DNA of 64,000 nucleotides from assembly GCA_964627935.1 (NCBI GenBank), contig CAZVLB010000004.1, forward strand, positions 1 to 64,000. Reading direction: 5' to 3'. Each line of letters opens with the position of its first letter. Within the stretch, counting starts at the first letter, position 1. The notes beneath the pieces are model-generated. The model was not told the DNA's origin and made no database searches. It was given only the letters and a program-made list of their open reading frames with translations. Shown in pieces: positions 8,872 through 17,337 of this stretch. Source of the DNA: JAABVY01 sp964627935. Its GTDB lineage: Bacteria; Zixibacteria; MSB-5A5; JAABVY01. Made by a program: the position numbers and the translations under genes.

Positions 8872-10398
8872 TTGCGGGATAATAGCGGTCAGTATTTGCG
8901 GGGAATCTTTGTCTTTTTTATCACGATCATCATTATCGTCGCAATCGGTTTCGCCGCATTTCAATTTGTAGTAAAAAATTCCAGTCAATATACCTGGCAT
9001 TCCGACTCGGAGATTCTTCCGGTATCATCGGAAAATGATATATATCCTCTCACCGAGAGCGGGCAGTCGCCCTTTGTGGCGGTAGTCGACAAAACCAGGA
9101 ATGCTGTGGTAAATATCTCAGCCGAGGGAGATAACCCCAGTGCCGAGAATCTGGATCCGTTGTGGAGACGTTTTCTGGGTGTGCCCCCGCGGGTATCATC
9201 GTATGGCTCCGGATTCATTATTCGTCCAGATGGTTATATAATGACCAATAATCATGTCGTCGATGGTGGTGATAAGATTACGGTTTCTCTTTCGGATAAA
9301 CGAACCTATCGGGCCAAGCTGATTGGCGCCGATCCGCAAACCGATCTGGCGGTGGTCAAGATCGAGACCGAGGACAGCCTGCCCTATATCGAGCTGGGTG
9401 ATTCCGATAATATGCGTGTTGGTGACTGGGTTATCGCTATTGGAAATCCATTCCCCGAGCAGGGCCTGGACCGTACTGTAACGGTGGGCGTGATTTCGGC
9501 CAAGAGCCGTCGCGACCTGCGTTTCGGTTCCGATACACCGGCTTACCAGGATTATATTCAGACTGATGCCTCGATCAACCCCGGTAATTCCGGCGGACCG
9601 CTGGTAAATCTGCAGGGTGAGGCGATCGGCATAAATTCCGCGATTGCCAGCCCGAATCGTGGATCTGTAGGAATCGGCTTTGCGATTCCCTCCAACCTGG
9701 CCCGTGTAATTGCCAGCGATCTGATTCAGGAGGGCCGTGTATCGCGCGGATGGCTGGGTGTTACCCTGGCCGAGTTAACCCCCGATCAGGCCGAGGCTTC
9801 GGGTCTGGAATCGAATAGCGGCGTATTGATAGCCGAGGTGCTGCATGGGTCACCGGCCCAGCAGGCGGGATTGATGCCCAATGATATCGTGACTGAATTT
9901 GATGGAAAACGGGTTGAGGATCTTTATAATTTCCGCCTGATGGTGGCAGAGAAAAAAATGGGTGAAATGGCCCGAATTAAGATAAACCGTGATGGACGTG
10001 ACAAATTGGTTAAGGTCGTACTGGGAGACAGGGATTTAAGTCTTTCCGGTCTAGAGGGATCGCCTCAGTCGGGCAGCGTGCCTGAACAGACACGCCCGGT
10101 GGAGAGTGCGCCCTCATGGCTGGGGATGACGGTCCAGACGGCCACCGAGAGCCTGGCCACAAAATTCGGTGTGGAATATCATCCCGGCGTAATCGTAACC
10201 GAGGTGGAAAGCGCTTCGCCGGCCTACAAAAAGAACATTGTCCCCGGGACAATTATCACAAAAATTGATTTCAAAGATGTTCGCAGCGAAGCCGATTTCA
10301 TACGTATATCCAATGAATTAAAAGATCGAACAAAGGCGATCGCCTTTTACATATTCGATCTGAATGGAAATATTGGTTATGTGGCCCTAAAGCCGTAA
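8872..10398 (+). CDS. HtrA/DegP-family periplasmic serine protease with two PDZ domains
   Basis: I chose the TTG at 8872 because GGAGG lies exactly 6 nt upstream; the in-frame ATG at 8857 and TTG at 8821 have no such site. The 508-residue protein has one N-terminal membrane segment (about residues 11-33), so it is anchored with its domains outside the cytoplasm. The trypsin-like domain carries the triad His128 (N-N-H-V-V), Asp158 (T-D-L-A-V) and Ser240 (G-N-S-G-G-P). Two PDZ domains follow, about 265-355 and 405-505. The family degrades or refolds damaged envelope proteins. It lies 60 bases upstream of the primary sigma factor gene with no terminator between, so the two may share transcripts. 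Confidence 0.93.
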   Translation: MRDNSGQYLRGIFVFFITIIIIVAIGFAAFQFVVKNSSQYTWHSDSEILPVSSENDIYPLTESGQSPFVAVVDKTRNAVVNISAEGDNPSAENLDPLWRRFLGVPPRVSSYGSGFIIRPDGYIMTNNHVVDGGDKITVSLSDKRTYRAKLIGADPQTDLAVVKIETEDSLPYIELGDSDNMRVGDWVIAIGNPFPEQGLDRTVTVGVISAKSRRDLRFGSDTPAYQDYIQTDASINPGNSGGPLVNLQGEAIGINSAIASPNRGSVGIGFAIPSNLARVIASDLIQEGRVSRGWLGVTLAELTPDQAEASGLESNSGVLIAEVLHGSPAQQAGLMPNDIVTEFDGKRVEDLYNFRLMVAEKKMGEMARIKINRDGRDKLVKVVLGDRDLSLSGLEGSPQSGSVPEQTRPVESAPSWLGMTVQTATESLATKFGVEYHPGVIVTEVESASPAYKKNIVPGTIITKIDFKDVRSEADFIRISNELKDRTKAIAFYIFDLNGNIGYVALKP

Positions 10399-10458
10399 GT
10401 TCTTTTACTCACAAATACAGGTTAACCACAAATAATCAATAGGAGGAAGGTAGCACTT

Positions 10459-11313
10459 TTGCCAAGGCAGTCAAGAAAGTATCGCGATGAGGACAGGTCA
10501 CTGGATTTGTATCTTCAGGAGATAGGAGAAACGCCGCTCCTGACTCCGGATGAAGAAGTCTCGCTGGCCAAGCGTATTCATCAGGGCGATGAAACCGCGC
10601 TGGAGAAGCTCACCAAAGCCAACCTGCGTTTTGTTGTTTCGGTCGCCAAGCAGTATCAGAACCAGGGTCTTTCCCTGGCGGACCTGATCAACGAGGGCAA
10701 TATCGGTTTGATCAAGGCCGCCAAGCGTTTTGACGAGACCCGCGGATTCAAGTTTATATCCTATGCTGTCTGGTGGATTCGTCAGGCGATTCTCCAGGCT
10801 CTGGCGGAGCAGTCCCGCATAGTCCGCCTGCCCCTCAACAGAGTTGGCACCTTGCATAAAATCGGCAAGGTATCATCATCTCTGGAGCAGGAATACGGAC
10901 GCGAACCGTCGGCCGATGAAATCGCCACCGAGTTGGCTCTGACTGAGTCTGAGGTAACAGACACTCTGAAGATCTCCAACACGCACCTATCCTTAGACGC
11001 ACCTTTTTCCTCATCGGAGGACAACAGTCTGATCGATGTGCTTGAGGATGAATATCAGCCCTCGCCTGACGAGTCGCTGCTCAAGCAGTCGTTAATGGCT
11101 GAGATCGAGAAAGCTCTTGACACATTAACGCCAAGGGAAGCGGAAGTCATCAATTTATATTTTGGCCTTAATCATGAAAAGGCATTAACATTGGAAGAGA
11201 TTGGTGCCCGTTTTTCGTTAACGCGCGAGAGGGTTAGACAGATTAAAGAGAAAGCAATCCGGCGTCTCAGGCATGCTTCTCGCTCGCGCTCATTAAGAGC
11301 ATACTTGAATTAA
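10459..11313 (+). CDS. rpoD: RNA polymerase primary sigma factor (RpoD/SigA type, short FCB form)
   Basis: The 284-residue protein starts at a TTG preceded by AGGAGGAAGG. Region 1.2 (D-L-Y-L-Q-E-I-G), region 2 (T-K-A-N-L-R-F-V-V-S-V-A, G-L-I-K-A-A, Y-A-V-W-W-I-R-Q-A-I), region 3 and region 4 (L-T-x-R-E-A-E-V, T-L-E-E-I-G, T-R-E-R-V-R-Q-I-K) are all present. The long region 1.1 and the non-conserved insert of E. coli RpoD are absent, as in Bacteroidetes and related phyla. The residues contacting -10 and -35 DNA look standard, which agrees with the TTGAC and TATAAT-like promoters seen in this window. It should direct housekeeping transcription. A strong terminator follows. Confidence 0.95.
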   Translation: MPRQSRKYRDEDRSLDLYLQEIGETPLLTPDEEVSLAKRIHQGDETALEKLTKANLRFVVSVAKQYQNQGLSLADLINEGNIGLIKAAKRFDETRGFKFISYAVWWIRQAILQALAEQSRIVRLPLNRVGTLHKIGKVSSSLEQEYGREPSADEIATELALTESEVTDTLKISNTHLSLDAPFSSSEDNSLIDVLEDEYQPSPDESLLKQSLMAEIEKALDTLTPREAEVINLYFGLNHEKALTLEEIGARFSLTRERVRQIKEKAIRRLRHASRSRSLRAYLN

Positions 11314-11335
11314 GAAATTACGACCTTTTGTGAGG

Positions 11336-11367
11336 GAGGAAGCGTCCACGCGCTTCCTCTTTTTTTA
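11336..11367 (+). terminator. Intrinsic terminator after the sigma factor gene
   Basis: GAGGAAGCG (11336-11344) and CGCTTCCTC (11351-11359) form a 9-bp stem with a 6-nt loop, followed by a run of eight T residues. Confidence 0.9.
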
Positions 11368-11487
11368 TTAGTTGCTTGGAGACTTCGATTCGCCTTGTTA
11401 TATTCGACGATTATCACTGGAATAAGTGAAACATGAACCATTAGAATTCGGTTAATTCAATTAGTATCAACAACGGATTGCAGACTA

Positions 11488-11493
11488 TATAAT
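11488..11493 (+). promoter_or_regulatory. Perfect -10 element upstream of the heme operon
   Basis: TATAAT stands 45 bases before the hemE ATG. No good -35 is found at 16-18 bp, so an activator may be involved or the site may be fortuitous. Transcription starting near 11500 would make an upstream in-frame GTG at that position unusable. Confidence 0.4.
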
Positions 11494-11538
11494 TTCCGGG
11501 TGGGCGATTACCCGGATTGTCCGGAAGAGGAAAGAAGT

Positions 11539-12630
11539 ATGGATAGTGCAGATCCGGGTGGAATCCCGGCCAGTAAGATCAGCAGAAAAGAAAACTTTAT
11601 CAGGGCACTGAACGGGGAATACACGGAGACGATTCCGGTTTGGATGATGCGTCAGGCCGGCCGCTATATGGATGAATATCAGAAAATCCGCTCGGAAAAT
11701 TCATTCGAGAGGATATGCACCACGCCGGAACTGGCCGCGCAGGTAACATGTATGCCGGTCAGTAAGTTCCATTTTGATGCGGCCATTATATTTTCGGACA
11801 TCCTGTTTGTTGTTGAACCATTCGGATTCGATCTCTCCTATGTGCCCGGGCCACAGATCGATCCCTATCTGCATGATCCCTCACAGGACAACATGTTTGT
11901 GCCTTATAGTGCCTCAGAGAAGCTCGGTTTTGTGGGCCGGGCTATAGAGGCTTCATTGAAATGCCTGCCGGATGATTTCCCCATGATAGGTTTCTGCGGC
12001 GCGCCCTTTACCGTTTTCTGCTTTCTGTGTGGCTTGAAAGGCGCCAAGGATTATTCCAAGGCCTATCGTTTCATGTCAAATTATCCCGGCCAAACTGCCC
12101 GAATATTGCAAACCATTACCGATATAAGCATCGATTACCTGCGTATGCAGATCAAGGCCGGGGCAAATTACGTCCAGGTGTTTGATACATTCGCGGGCGA
12201 GCTTTCGACCTATGAGTTTGAACGCTGGTCTCGACCATATCTCCAGAAGATTTTTGATGCCCTGGAATATACCAATGTTCCACGCGGCTTGTATATCCGC
12301 AACTCGAATCATCTGCTGGAGGAAATCTCGCGCATGAGTTTCGAAAGTTTCTGCCTGGACTGGAAATCCTCCCTGCTGGATGCTTCGAAGATACTGGAAG
12401 GAAAATCGCTGCAGGGTAATCTCAATCCGTACATGCTGTTGGGGCCTAAGCAGGATGTGGTCGAACAGACGCACAGAATCCTGAACGATATGGCTGATGT
12501 GCCCGGATTTATATTTAATCTGGGTCATGGCATTCCTCCCGCAGCGCGGATTGAAAATGTGCAGGCGGTAGTCGATACGGTTCATGCTTTTGAAAGGAAA
12601 CATGGTGCCAGGATCAGCCGAAAAGGATAG
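11539..12630 (+). CDS. hemE: Uroporphyrinogen decarboxylase
   Basis: HemE removes the four acetate carboxyl groups of uroporphyrinogen III to give coproporphyrinogen III in the cytoplasm. The 363-residue product shows the N-terminal signature M-M-R-Q-A-G-R-Y-M, the F-S-D-I-L motif with the catalytic Asp, the G-F-C-G-A-P-F-T segment and the C-terminal N-L-G-H-G-I motif. The ATG at 11539 is preferred because GAGG lies 8 nt upstream; an in-frame GTG at 11500 has no site and overlaps the likely transcription start. It is the first gene of hemE-hemN-hemH-hemG/Y and overlaps hemN by 29 bases, which suggests translational coupling. Confidence 0.95.
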   Translation: MDSADPGGIPASKISRKENFIRALNGEYTETIPVWMMRQAGRYMDEYQKIRSENSFERICTTPELAAQVTCMPVSKFHFDAAIIFSDILFVVEPFGFDLSYVPGPQIDPYLHDPSQDNMFVPYSASEKLGFVGRAIEASLKCLPDDFPMIGFCGAPFTVFCFLCGLKGAKDYSKAYRFMSNYPGQTARILQTITDISIDYLRMQIKAGANYVQVFDTFAGELSTYEFERWSRPYLQKIFDALEYTNVPRGLYIRNSNHLLEEISRMSFESFCLDWKSSLLDASKILEGKSLQGNLNPYMLLGPKQDVVEQTHRILNDMADVPGFIFNLGHGIPPAARIENVQAVVDTVHAFERKHGARISRKG

Positions 12631-13993
12631 GATCTCAAAGCTTCTGAAAAAGTATGATCGTCCCGGTCCGCGCTATACCAGCTACCCCATGGTGCCGGCC
12701 TGGAAGGATGATTTTGGCAGTGATGATTATGCCGATGCCCTGAAGGAAGCAGCTTCAAAACCCGACCGATCGCTTTCACTTTATCTTCATATTCCTTTCT
12801 GCCGTAAACGTTGCTGGTTCTGTGGATGTAATACTACCGCCCTGCGCAGGGAAGAAACGCATGAGGATTACCTCAATCATGTGGAAATTGAAACCGGCCG
12901 GGTAGTGGCTCATCTCGGGAAGCGACGCGATGTGAGCCAGTTTCACTGGGGCGGCGGCACGCCATCATGTTTGAGTTATGAGCTCACCAACAGGGCATAT
13001 AAAATTTTCAGCGACAGATTTAAAATTCGATCTGATGCGGAAATCTCTATTGAACTCGATCCACGCTCTACGGATAAAGACAGAATCGCCCTGCTAAAAA
13101 AGCTGGGTTTTAATCGCCTGTCATTCGGAATACAGGATTTCAGTGAGGATGTGCAAAAGGCTATAGGGCGAAATCAGGCGGAACGTCAGGCGGTCGATCT
13201 CTATAAATACTGCAGGTCAGAAGATTTTACGGGAATAAATTTTGATCTTATATACGGTCTTCCCGGTCAAAATCTTGAGTCATTTAAAAAGACAATTCAG
13301 AAGACAATTGACCTCAGCCCGGATCGAATCGCATTGTACAGCTTTGCCTACATTCCCGGAGCACGGAGTCATCAGAAGCTGATTGATGAAAACCGGCTGC
13401 CGTCACAATCGCTCAAGCTCGACCTGTTTCTGTTGGCACGTGGTATGTTTATTGATGGTGGCTATGTCCAGGTTGGTATGGATCATTTTGTGCGGCCGGC
13501 CGATGAACTGGCCAGGGCCCAAAAGGAGGGCAAGCTGCGGCGTAATTTCATGGGCTACACTGTCAACACGGCTCCGGACTGGCTGGGATGCGGAATGTCC
13601 TCGATATCATTTGTAAGCAATTGCTTTGCACAGAATATATCCACCATACCTGAATATCAGGAGCGGATCGCAGGCGGCGGGTTTGCGGTTTATCGGGGGA
13701 TGAAATTGAGCCAGGATGACCTGATTCGTCAGTATGTGATTGCCGACCTGATGTGCAATTTCAGGATCGACAAAACCGAACTCAAGCACAGGTTTGATAT
13801 TGAATTTGATGATTATTTTCAGGAAGCCCGCGAGGCTCTTGAGCAGTTCATGGCAGATGGGCTTTTAGAAAAGGATGATTCGGCCTATCATGTTACCGAT
13901 GACGGCAAGATTTTCATCCGTAATATTGCAATGGCATTTGACGCATACCTGAAGGACAGCGAATCAAAGGTTCAGTTTTCGAGAACAGTTTAA
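12602..13993 (+). CDS. hemN: Oxygen-independent coproporphyrinogen III oxidase (radical SAM)
   Basis: HemN converts coproporphyrinogen III to protoporphyrinogen IX without oxygen, using S-adenosylmethionine and a 4Fe-4S cluster. The 463-residue protein has the Cys67-x3-Cys71-x2-Cys74-x-Cys76 motif typical of true HemN rather than HemW, followed by G-G-G-T-P and the radical-SAM core. It also has the N-terminal P-R-Y-T-S-Y-P signature of HemN and a complete C-terminal domain. The start ATG at 12602 lies inside the hemE 3' end with AAGGAA just before it. The gene fits a cell that makes heme under low oxygen. Confidence 0.95.
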   Translation: MVPGSAEKDRISKLLKKYDRPGPRYTSYPMVPAWKDDFGSDDYADALKEAASKPDRSLSLYLHIPFCRKRCWFCGCNTTALRREETHEDYLNHVEIETGRVVAHLGKRRDVSQFHWGGGTPSCLSYELTNRAYKIFSDRFKIRSDAEISIELDPRSTDKDRIALLKKLGFNRLSFGIQDFSEDVQKAIGRNQAERQAVDLYKYCRSEDFTGINFDLIYGLPGQNLESFKKTIQKTIDLSPDRIALYSFAYIPGARSHQKLIDENRLPSQSLKLDLFLLARGMFIDGGYVQVGMDHFVRPADELARAQKEGKLRRNFMGYTVNTAPDWLGCGMSSISFVSNCFAQNISTIPEYQERIAGGGFAVYRGMKLSQDDLIRQYVIADLMCNFRIDKTELKHRFDIEFDDYFQEAREALEQFMADGLLEKDDSAYHVTDDGKIFIRNIAMAFDAYLKDSESKVQFSRTV

Positions 13994-14014
13994 CATGTGA
14001 TCAGGAATAAAAAG

Positions 14015-14992
14015 GTGGCAGCGAGTAAATCCGATATAAGGGCAGGCGTAGTTTTTATCAATATGGGCGGCCCATCTGATCTTTCCGAGGTGGAAGGATT
14101 CATGAGGCGGCTGTTCAATGATCCCCATATCATTTCCGCCCCCTATTTTGTCCGTAAATTCGTTTCGAAGATGATTACCATGACCCGCACCTCCAGGGTG
14201 AAGGAACATTATCTGGCCATCGGAGGCGGCTCGCCTCTTAAAAGCTGGACAGAAAAGCAGGCCGAGAAAACTCATCGGAAACTGCGGGACAGTTATCCCA
14301 GCCTGACATTCAAAACCGCCTACAGTTATTCCGAGCCCTTTATAATAGATGCCATCGCTGAATTATCGGAGAGCAATCCTGACAGGATCATAACTGTGCC
14401 GCTTTATCCGCAGTACTCCATGGCCACACTGGGGAGCGTATATTTTGACCTGGCAGAAGCCAATAAGCGGCTTGGCCTGGGTGATCGGCTCAGGACATTG
14501 GGGCCGTTTTATGAGCATGAGGGCTATATCAAATGTATGGTTGAGATGCTTCGTCACGGTCTTGATCAAGCCGGTGGAAAGGACAATCTGCATGTCGTTT
14601 TCTCGGCCCATGCGCTTCCGCAGAAATTGATTAACAGGGGTGATCCCTATGGCAGTCAGATAGACCGGACTGTTTATCTGATGCTTCAGAATGTCCCGCT
14701 CAAGGATTATACAGTCTCATTCCAGAGCAAGATCGGCCCTGTCAAGTGGATGCAGCCGGCTACAATCGATACTGTCGAAAGGCTGGGCCTGGAGGGTATC
14801 AAATCGCTATTGGCGGTACCGGTCGGATTCGTCTGCGATCATATCGAGACTTTGTATGAACTCGATATTGAGTTGCGGCAAATTGCGGAAAAAAATGGTA
14901 TAGAAAATTTTTATCGTGCTCCGGTTTTTAATGATGATGATTGTTTTATTGATTTCCTGGCCGGATATATTGAAACGGAATTAAGGCAATGA
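14015..14992 (+). CDS. hemH: Ferrochelatase
   Basis: HemH inserts ferrous iron into protoporphyrin IX (or coproporphyrin in the coproporphyrin-dependent route). The product of about 325 residues has N-M-G-G-P near its start, the S-A-H-A-L-P motif with the conserved metal-site His, and P-V-G-F-V-C-D-H-I-E-T-L-Y-E with the conserved Glu. I prefer the GTG at 14015, preceded by AGGA at 8 nt; a GTG at 13997 in the same frame has no site, and the ATG at 13995 is out of frame. Its stop overlaps the next start as ATGA. No extra 2Fe-2S tail is seen. Confidence 0.92.
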   Translation: MAASKSDIRAGVVFINMGGPSDLSEVEGFMRRLFNDPHIISAPYFVRKFVSKMITMTRTSRVKEHYLAIGGGSPLKSWTEKQAEKTHRKLRDSYPSLTFKTAYSYSEPFIIDAIAELSESNPDRIITVPLYPQYSMATLGSVYFDLAEANKRLGLGDRLRTLGPFYEHEGYIKCMVEMLRHGLDQAGGKDNLHVVFSAHALPQKLINRGDPYGSQIDRTVYLMLQNVPLKDYTVSFQSKIGPVKWMQPATIDTVERLGLEGIKSLLAVPVGFVCDHIETLYELDIELRQIAEKNGIENFYRAPVFNDDDCFIDFLAGYIETELRQ

Positions 14993-16359
14993 AAAAGAGC
15001 ATCGCAATAATCGGCGGGGGGATTGCCGGCCTTTCGGCCGGTTTCTTTGCTATGCAGAGATTTGGTAAAGATATTGACATGGCGATTTTTGAAAAAGAGG
15101 ATCGCCTGGGCGGAACGATTAATACCTCGCGCGAAAAGGGCTATATTGTTGACTGGGGCTCCAATGGTTTCCTTGACAAAGAGCCCTTGACGCTTGAGTT
15201 CGTCAGGGACATCGGCCTTTCCGACAAGCTGTATCCGTCGAACCAGAAATCCGCCAGGAGATTTATCTTCAGGAATGATCATCTTTGGGAGATAGATCCA
15301 AATCCGAAGAAATTCCTTTCCAGTAAACTGCTATCGCTTAAGGGCAGGATGAGAATCATCGCTGAGCTTCTCGTGCCGGGCAAAAAGTCTGATGGGGATG
15401 AGAGCATATTCGATTTCGCATCAAGGCGGATTGGCCGTGAGGCGGCGGAAATTATGATTAATCCGATGGTTTCGGGCATATTCGGAGGCGATGCAAAGAA
15501 ATTGTCACTGAAAGCCTGTTTCCCGGCTATGTACGAAATGGAACGGGAATACGGCGGCCTGATTAAGGCCATGATCGCAAAGAAAAAGGCCGCCAAAAAG
15601 CAGGGAAAGAAGGCCGGTGGCCCGGCAGGTCCGGGAGGTCATCTGACCAGTTTCGAAAACGGCCTGTATACCCTGATTGAAAGGCTGGGCGAGTTACTTA
15701 AGGAGCATTTGCGCTATCCGATAGTGGTTCGAGCCGTCAATAGAAACTCGAACGGAAAGTTCACTGTCTCCAGCAAAGACGCCAGCCGTGAGTTCGATCA
15801 TGTCATAATCGCCGCGCCGTCATACACTGCTGCGCAACTCCTGAAAGGAGTAAGCAAGGAGGCTGCGGATCTTCTGCGGCAGATCCCTTACGCCAATCTG
15901 GCGGTAGTCTGCCAGGGCTATGAGATCGGCTGTATCGGCCGGGATGTTGACGGCTTTGGATTTCTGGTGCCGCATAATCAGGGCAAAGATATACTTGGAT
16001 CGATCTGGACCTCGATTATTTTTCCGGAGCAGGCTCCTGATGGCCATGTGCTCTTCCGCACAATGCTGGGTGGTGCAAAAAATAATGAAATAGTTCATAA
16101 AAGCGAAGAGGATCTGGGGGAGATAACTCATCGGGAGCTGTCATCAATCCTGGATCTGAAAAGCAAACCCTCATACGAGAAGGTCATTGTCTGGGACAGG
16201 GCAATCCCGCAATACACTCTGGGCCATCTTGATCGATTGCGAAAAATCGAACGGAGCCTGTCCGAAATCGGGTCGCTTCACCTGGCAGGTAACGCCTATA
16301 CAGGCATTGGCATGAATGATACAATCAAGCGGTCTCATCAAATCATACATTCCCTCTAA
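14989..16359 (+). CDS. hemY: Protoporphyrinogen/coproporphyrinogen oxidase, HemY-type FAD enzyme
   Basis: The 456-residue protein opens with a FAD-binding Rossmann motif (I-I-G-G-G-I-A-G-L-S-A-G) and has the amine-oxidase-like fold of HemY, including E-K-E-D-R-L-G-G-T-I and a C-terminal L-A-G-N-A-Y-T-G-I-G-M-N-D FAD segment. It oxidises the porphyrinogen to the porphyrin. It overlaps hemH by ATGA and closes the operon. HemY-type enzymes usually need oxygen, whereas the co-encoded HemN does not; which substrate (protoporphyrinogen or coproporphyrinogen) it uses cannot be told from sequence alone. It is sometimes named hemG in such genomes. No clear terminator follows. Confidence 0.9.
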   Translation: MKKSIAIIGGGIAGLSAGFFAMQRFGKDIDMAIFEKEDRLGGTINTSREKGYIVDWGSNGFLDKEPLTLEFVRDIGLSDKLYPSNQKSARRFIFRNDHLWEIDPNPKKFLSSKLLSLKGRMRIIAELLVPGKKSDGDESIFDFASRRIGREAAEIMINPMVSGIFGGDAKKLSLKACFPAMYEMEREYGGLIKAMIAKKKAAKKQGKKAGGPAGPGGHLTSFENGLYTLIERLGELLKEHLRYPIVVRAVNRNSNGKFTVSSKDASREFDHVIIAAPSYTAAQLLKGVSKEAADLLRQIPYANLAVVCQGYEIGCIGRDVDGFGFLVPHNQGKDILGSIWTSIIFPEQAPDGHVLFRTMLGGAKNNEIVHKSEEDLGEITHRELSSILDLKSKPSYEKVIVWDRAIPQYTLGHLDRLRKIERSLSEIGSLHLAGNAYTGIGMNDTIKRSHQIIHSL

Positions 16360-16443
16360 ATCTGATTTCTTTTCTACCGGCTATTTCTTTTTTCGCAAAA
16401 TTGCTTATTTTAGGCGGGATGTTTCAGTAGGGAGAAATCATCT

Positions 16444-17337
16444 GTGAGCAAATGTTTTTTTGTGTCCGATCTGCATGGACTGACATTTCGTTATGACAGC
16501 CTCTGGCGCGCGATTTATGATGAAAGGCCCGATGCCGTCTTTATTACCGGCGATATCCTGCCCACCGGCCTGTATCATCGATTTCAGAAGGTGCCCTTTG
16601 ACGGCGATTTCATAATCGATTATCTCAGATTTGAACTGGATCTTTTGCGTAAACGTATGGGCGATTATTTCCCGCCAATATTTTTGATCATGGGCAATGA
16701 TGATACCCGCGCTCTTGAAAAAGAAATCATAGCCCTTGATAATGACGGCCTGTGTGTTTATATGCACCGCCGCAAATATGAATGGAACGGTCGTTTTATC
16801 TATGGCTATGCCTGTGTGCCGCCTACGCCTTTCAGGCTCAAGGACTGGGAGCGTTATGATGTCTCCCGCTTTGTGGATGCCGGATCGATTTCACCTGAAG
16901 AGGGGGTATTCACAAATGATGTGGCGCCGCGGGATATTAGATTTAGAACTATCAGGGATGATCTGGATGCGCTTGCCGGCGATGATGACCTGGGTGGCAG
17001 TATATTTATGTTTCATTCACCTCCCTATCAGACAAAGCTTGACCGTGCCGAACTTGATGGCAAGATGATCGATCATGTGCCATTGGATGTTAATGTCGGT
17101 AGTATAGCTATAAGAAGGTTTATAGAAACACGCCAGCCTGCAATAACCCTGCATGGCCACATTCATGAATCAACGCGGTTGACAGGGTCCTGGATGGATA
17201 ATATCGGTGACACAATTATGATGAATGCCGCGCATGACGGCCCGGAGTTATGTCTGATCAGATTCTATCCTGATAATGCGGAGAGTGCCGAATATGAGCT
17301 TATTGGGGAGACTTTGAATCCGGAGTCTTCATCCTGA
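16444..17337 (+). CDS. Calcineurin-like metallophosphoesterase
   Basis: The 297-residue protein begins at GTG with GGGAG 9 nt upstream. Metal-binding motifs are in order: S-D-L-H-G near the N-terminus, T-G-D near residue 38, G-N-D-D (in place of G-N-H-D/E), a central H-S-P-P and the C-terminal G-H-I-H. There is no signal peptide, so it should be a cytoplasmic phosphodiesterase or phosphatase of unknown substrate. Its 3' end overlaps by 38 bases the 3' end of the convergent gene at 17300-20497, so transcription of one may affect the other. Confidence 0.88.
   Translation: MSKCFFVSDLHGLTFRYDSLWRAIYDERPDAVFITGDILPTGLYHRFQKVPFDGDFIIDYLRFELDLLRKRMGDYFPPIFLIMGNDDTRALEKEIIALDNDGLCVYMHRRKYEWNGRFIYGYACVPPTPFRLKDWERYDVSRFVDAGSISPEEGVFTNDVAPRDIRFRTIRDDLDALAGDDDLGGSIFMFHSPPYQTKLDRAELDGKMIDHVPLDVNVGSIAIRRFIETRQPAITLHGHIHESTRLTGSWMDNIGDTIMMNAAHDGPELCLIRFYPDNAESAEYELIGETLNPESSS

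Noticed and set aside
13995..13997. ATG immediately after hemN as the hemH start
   Set aside because: It is followed at once by TGA in its frame; the ferrochelatase frame uses GTG.
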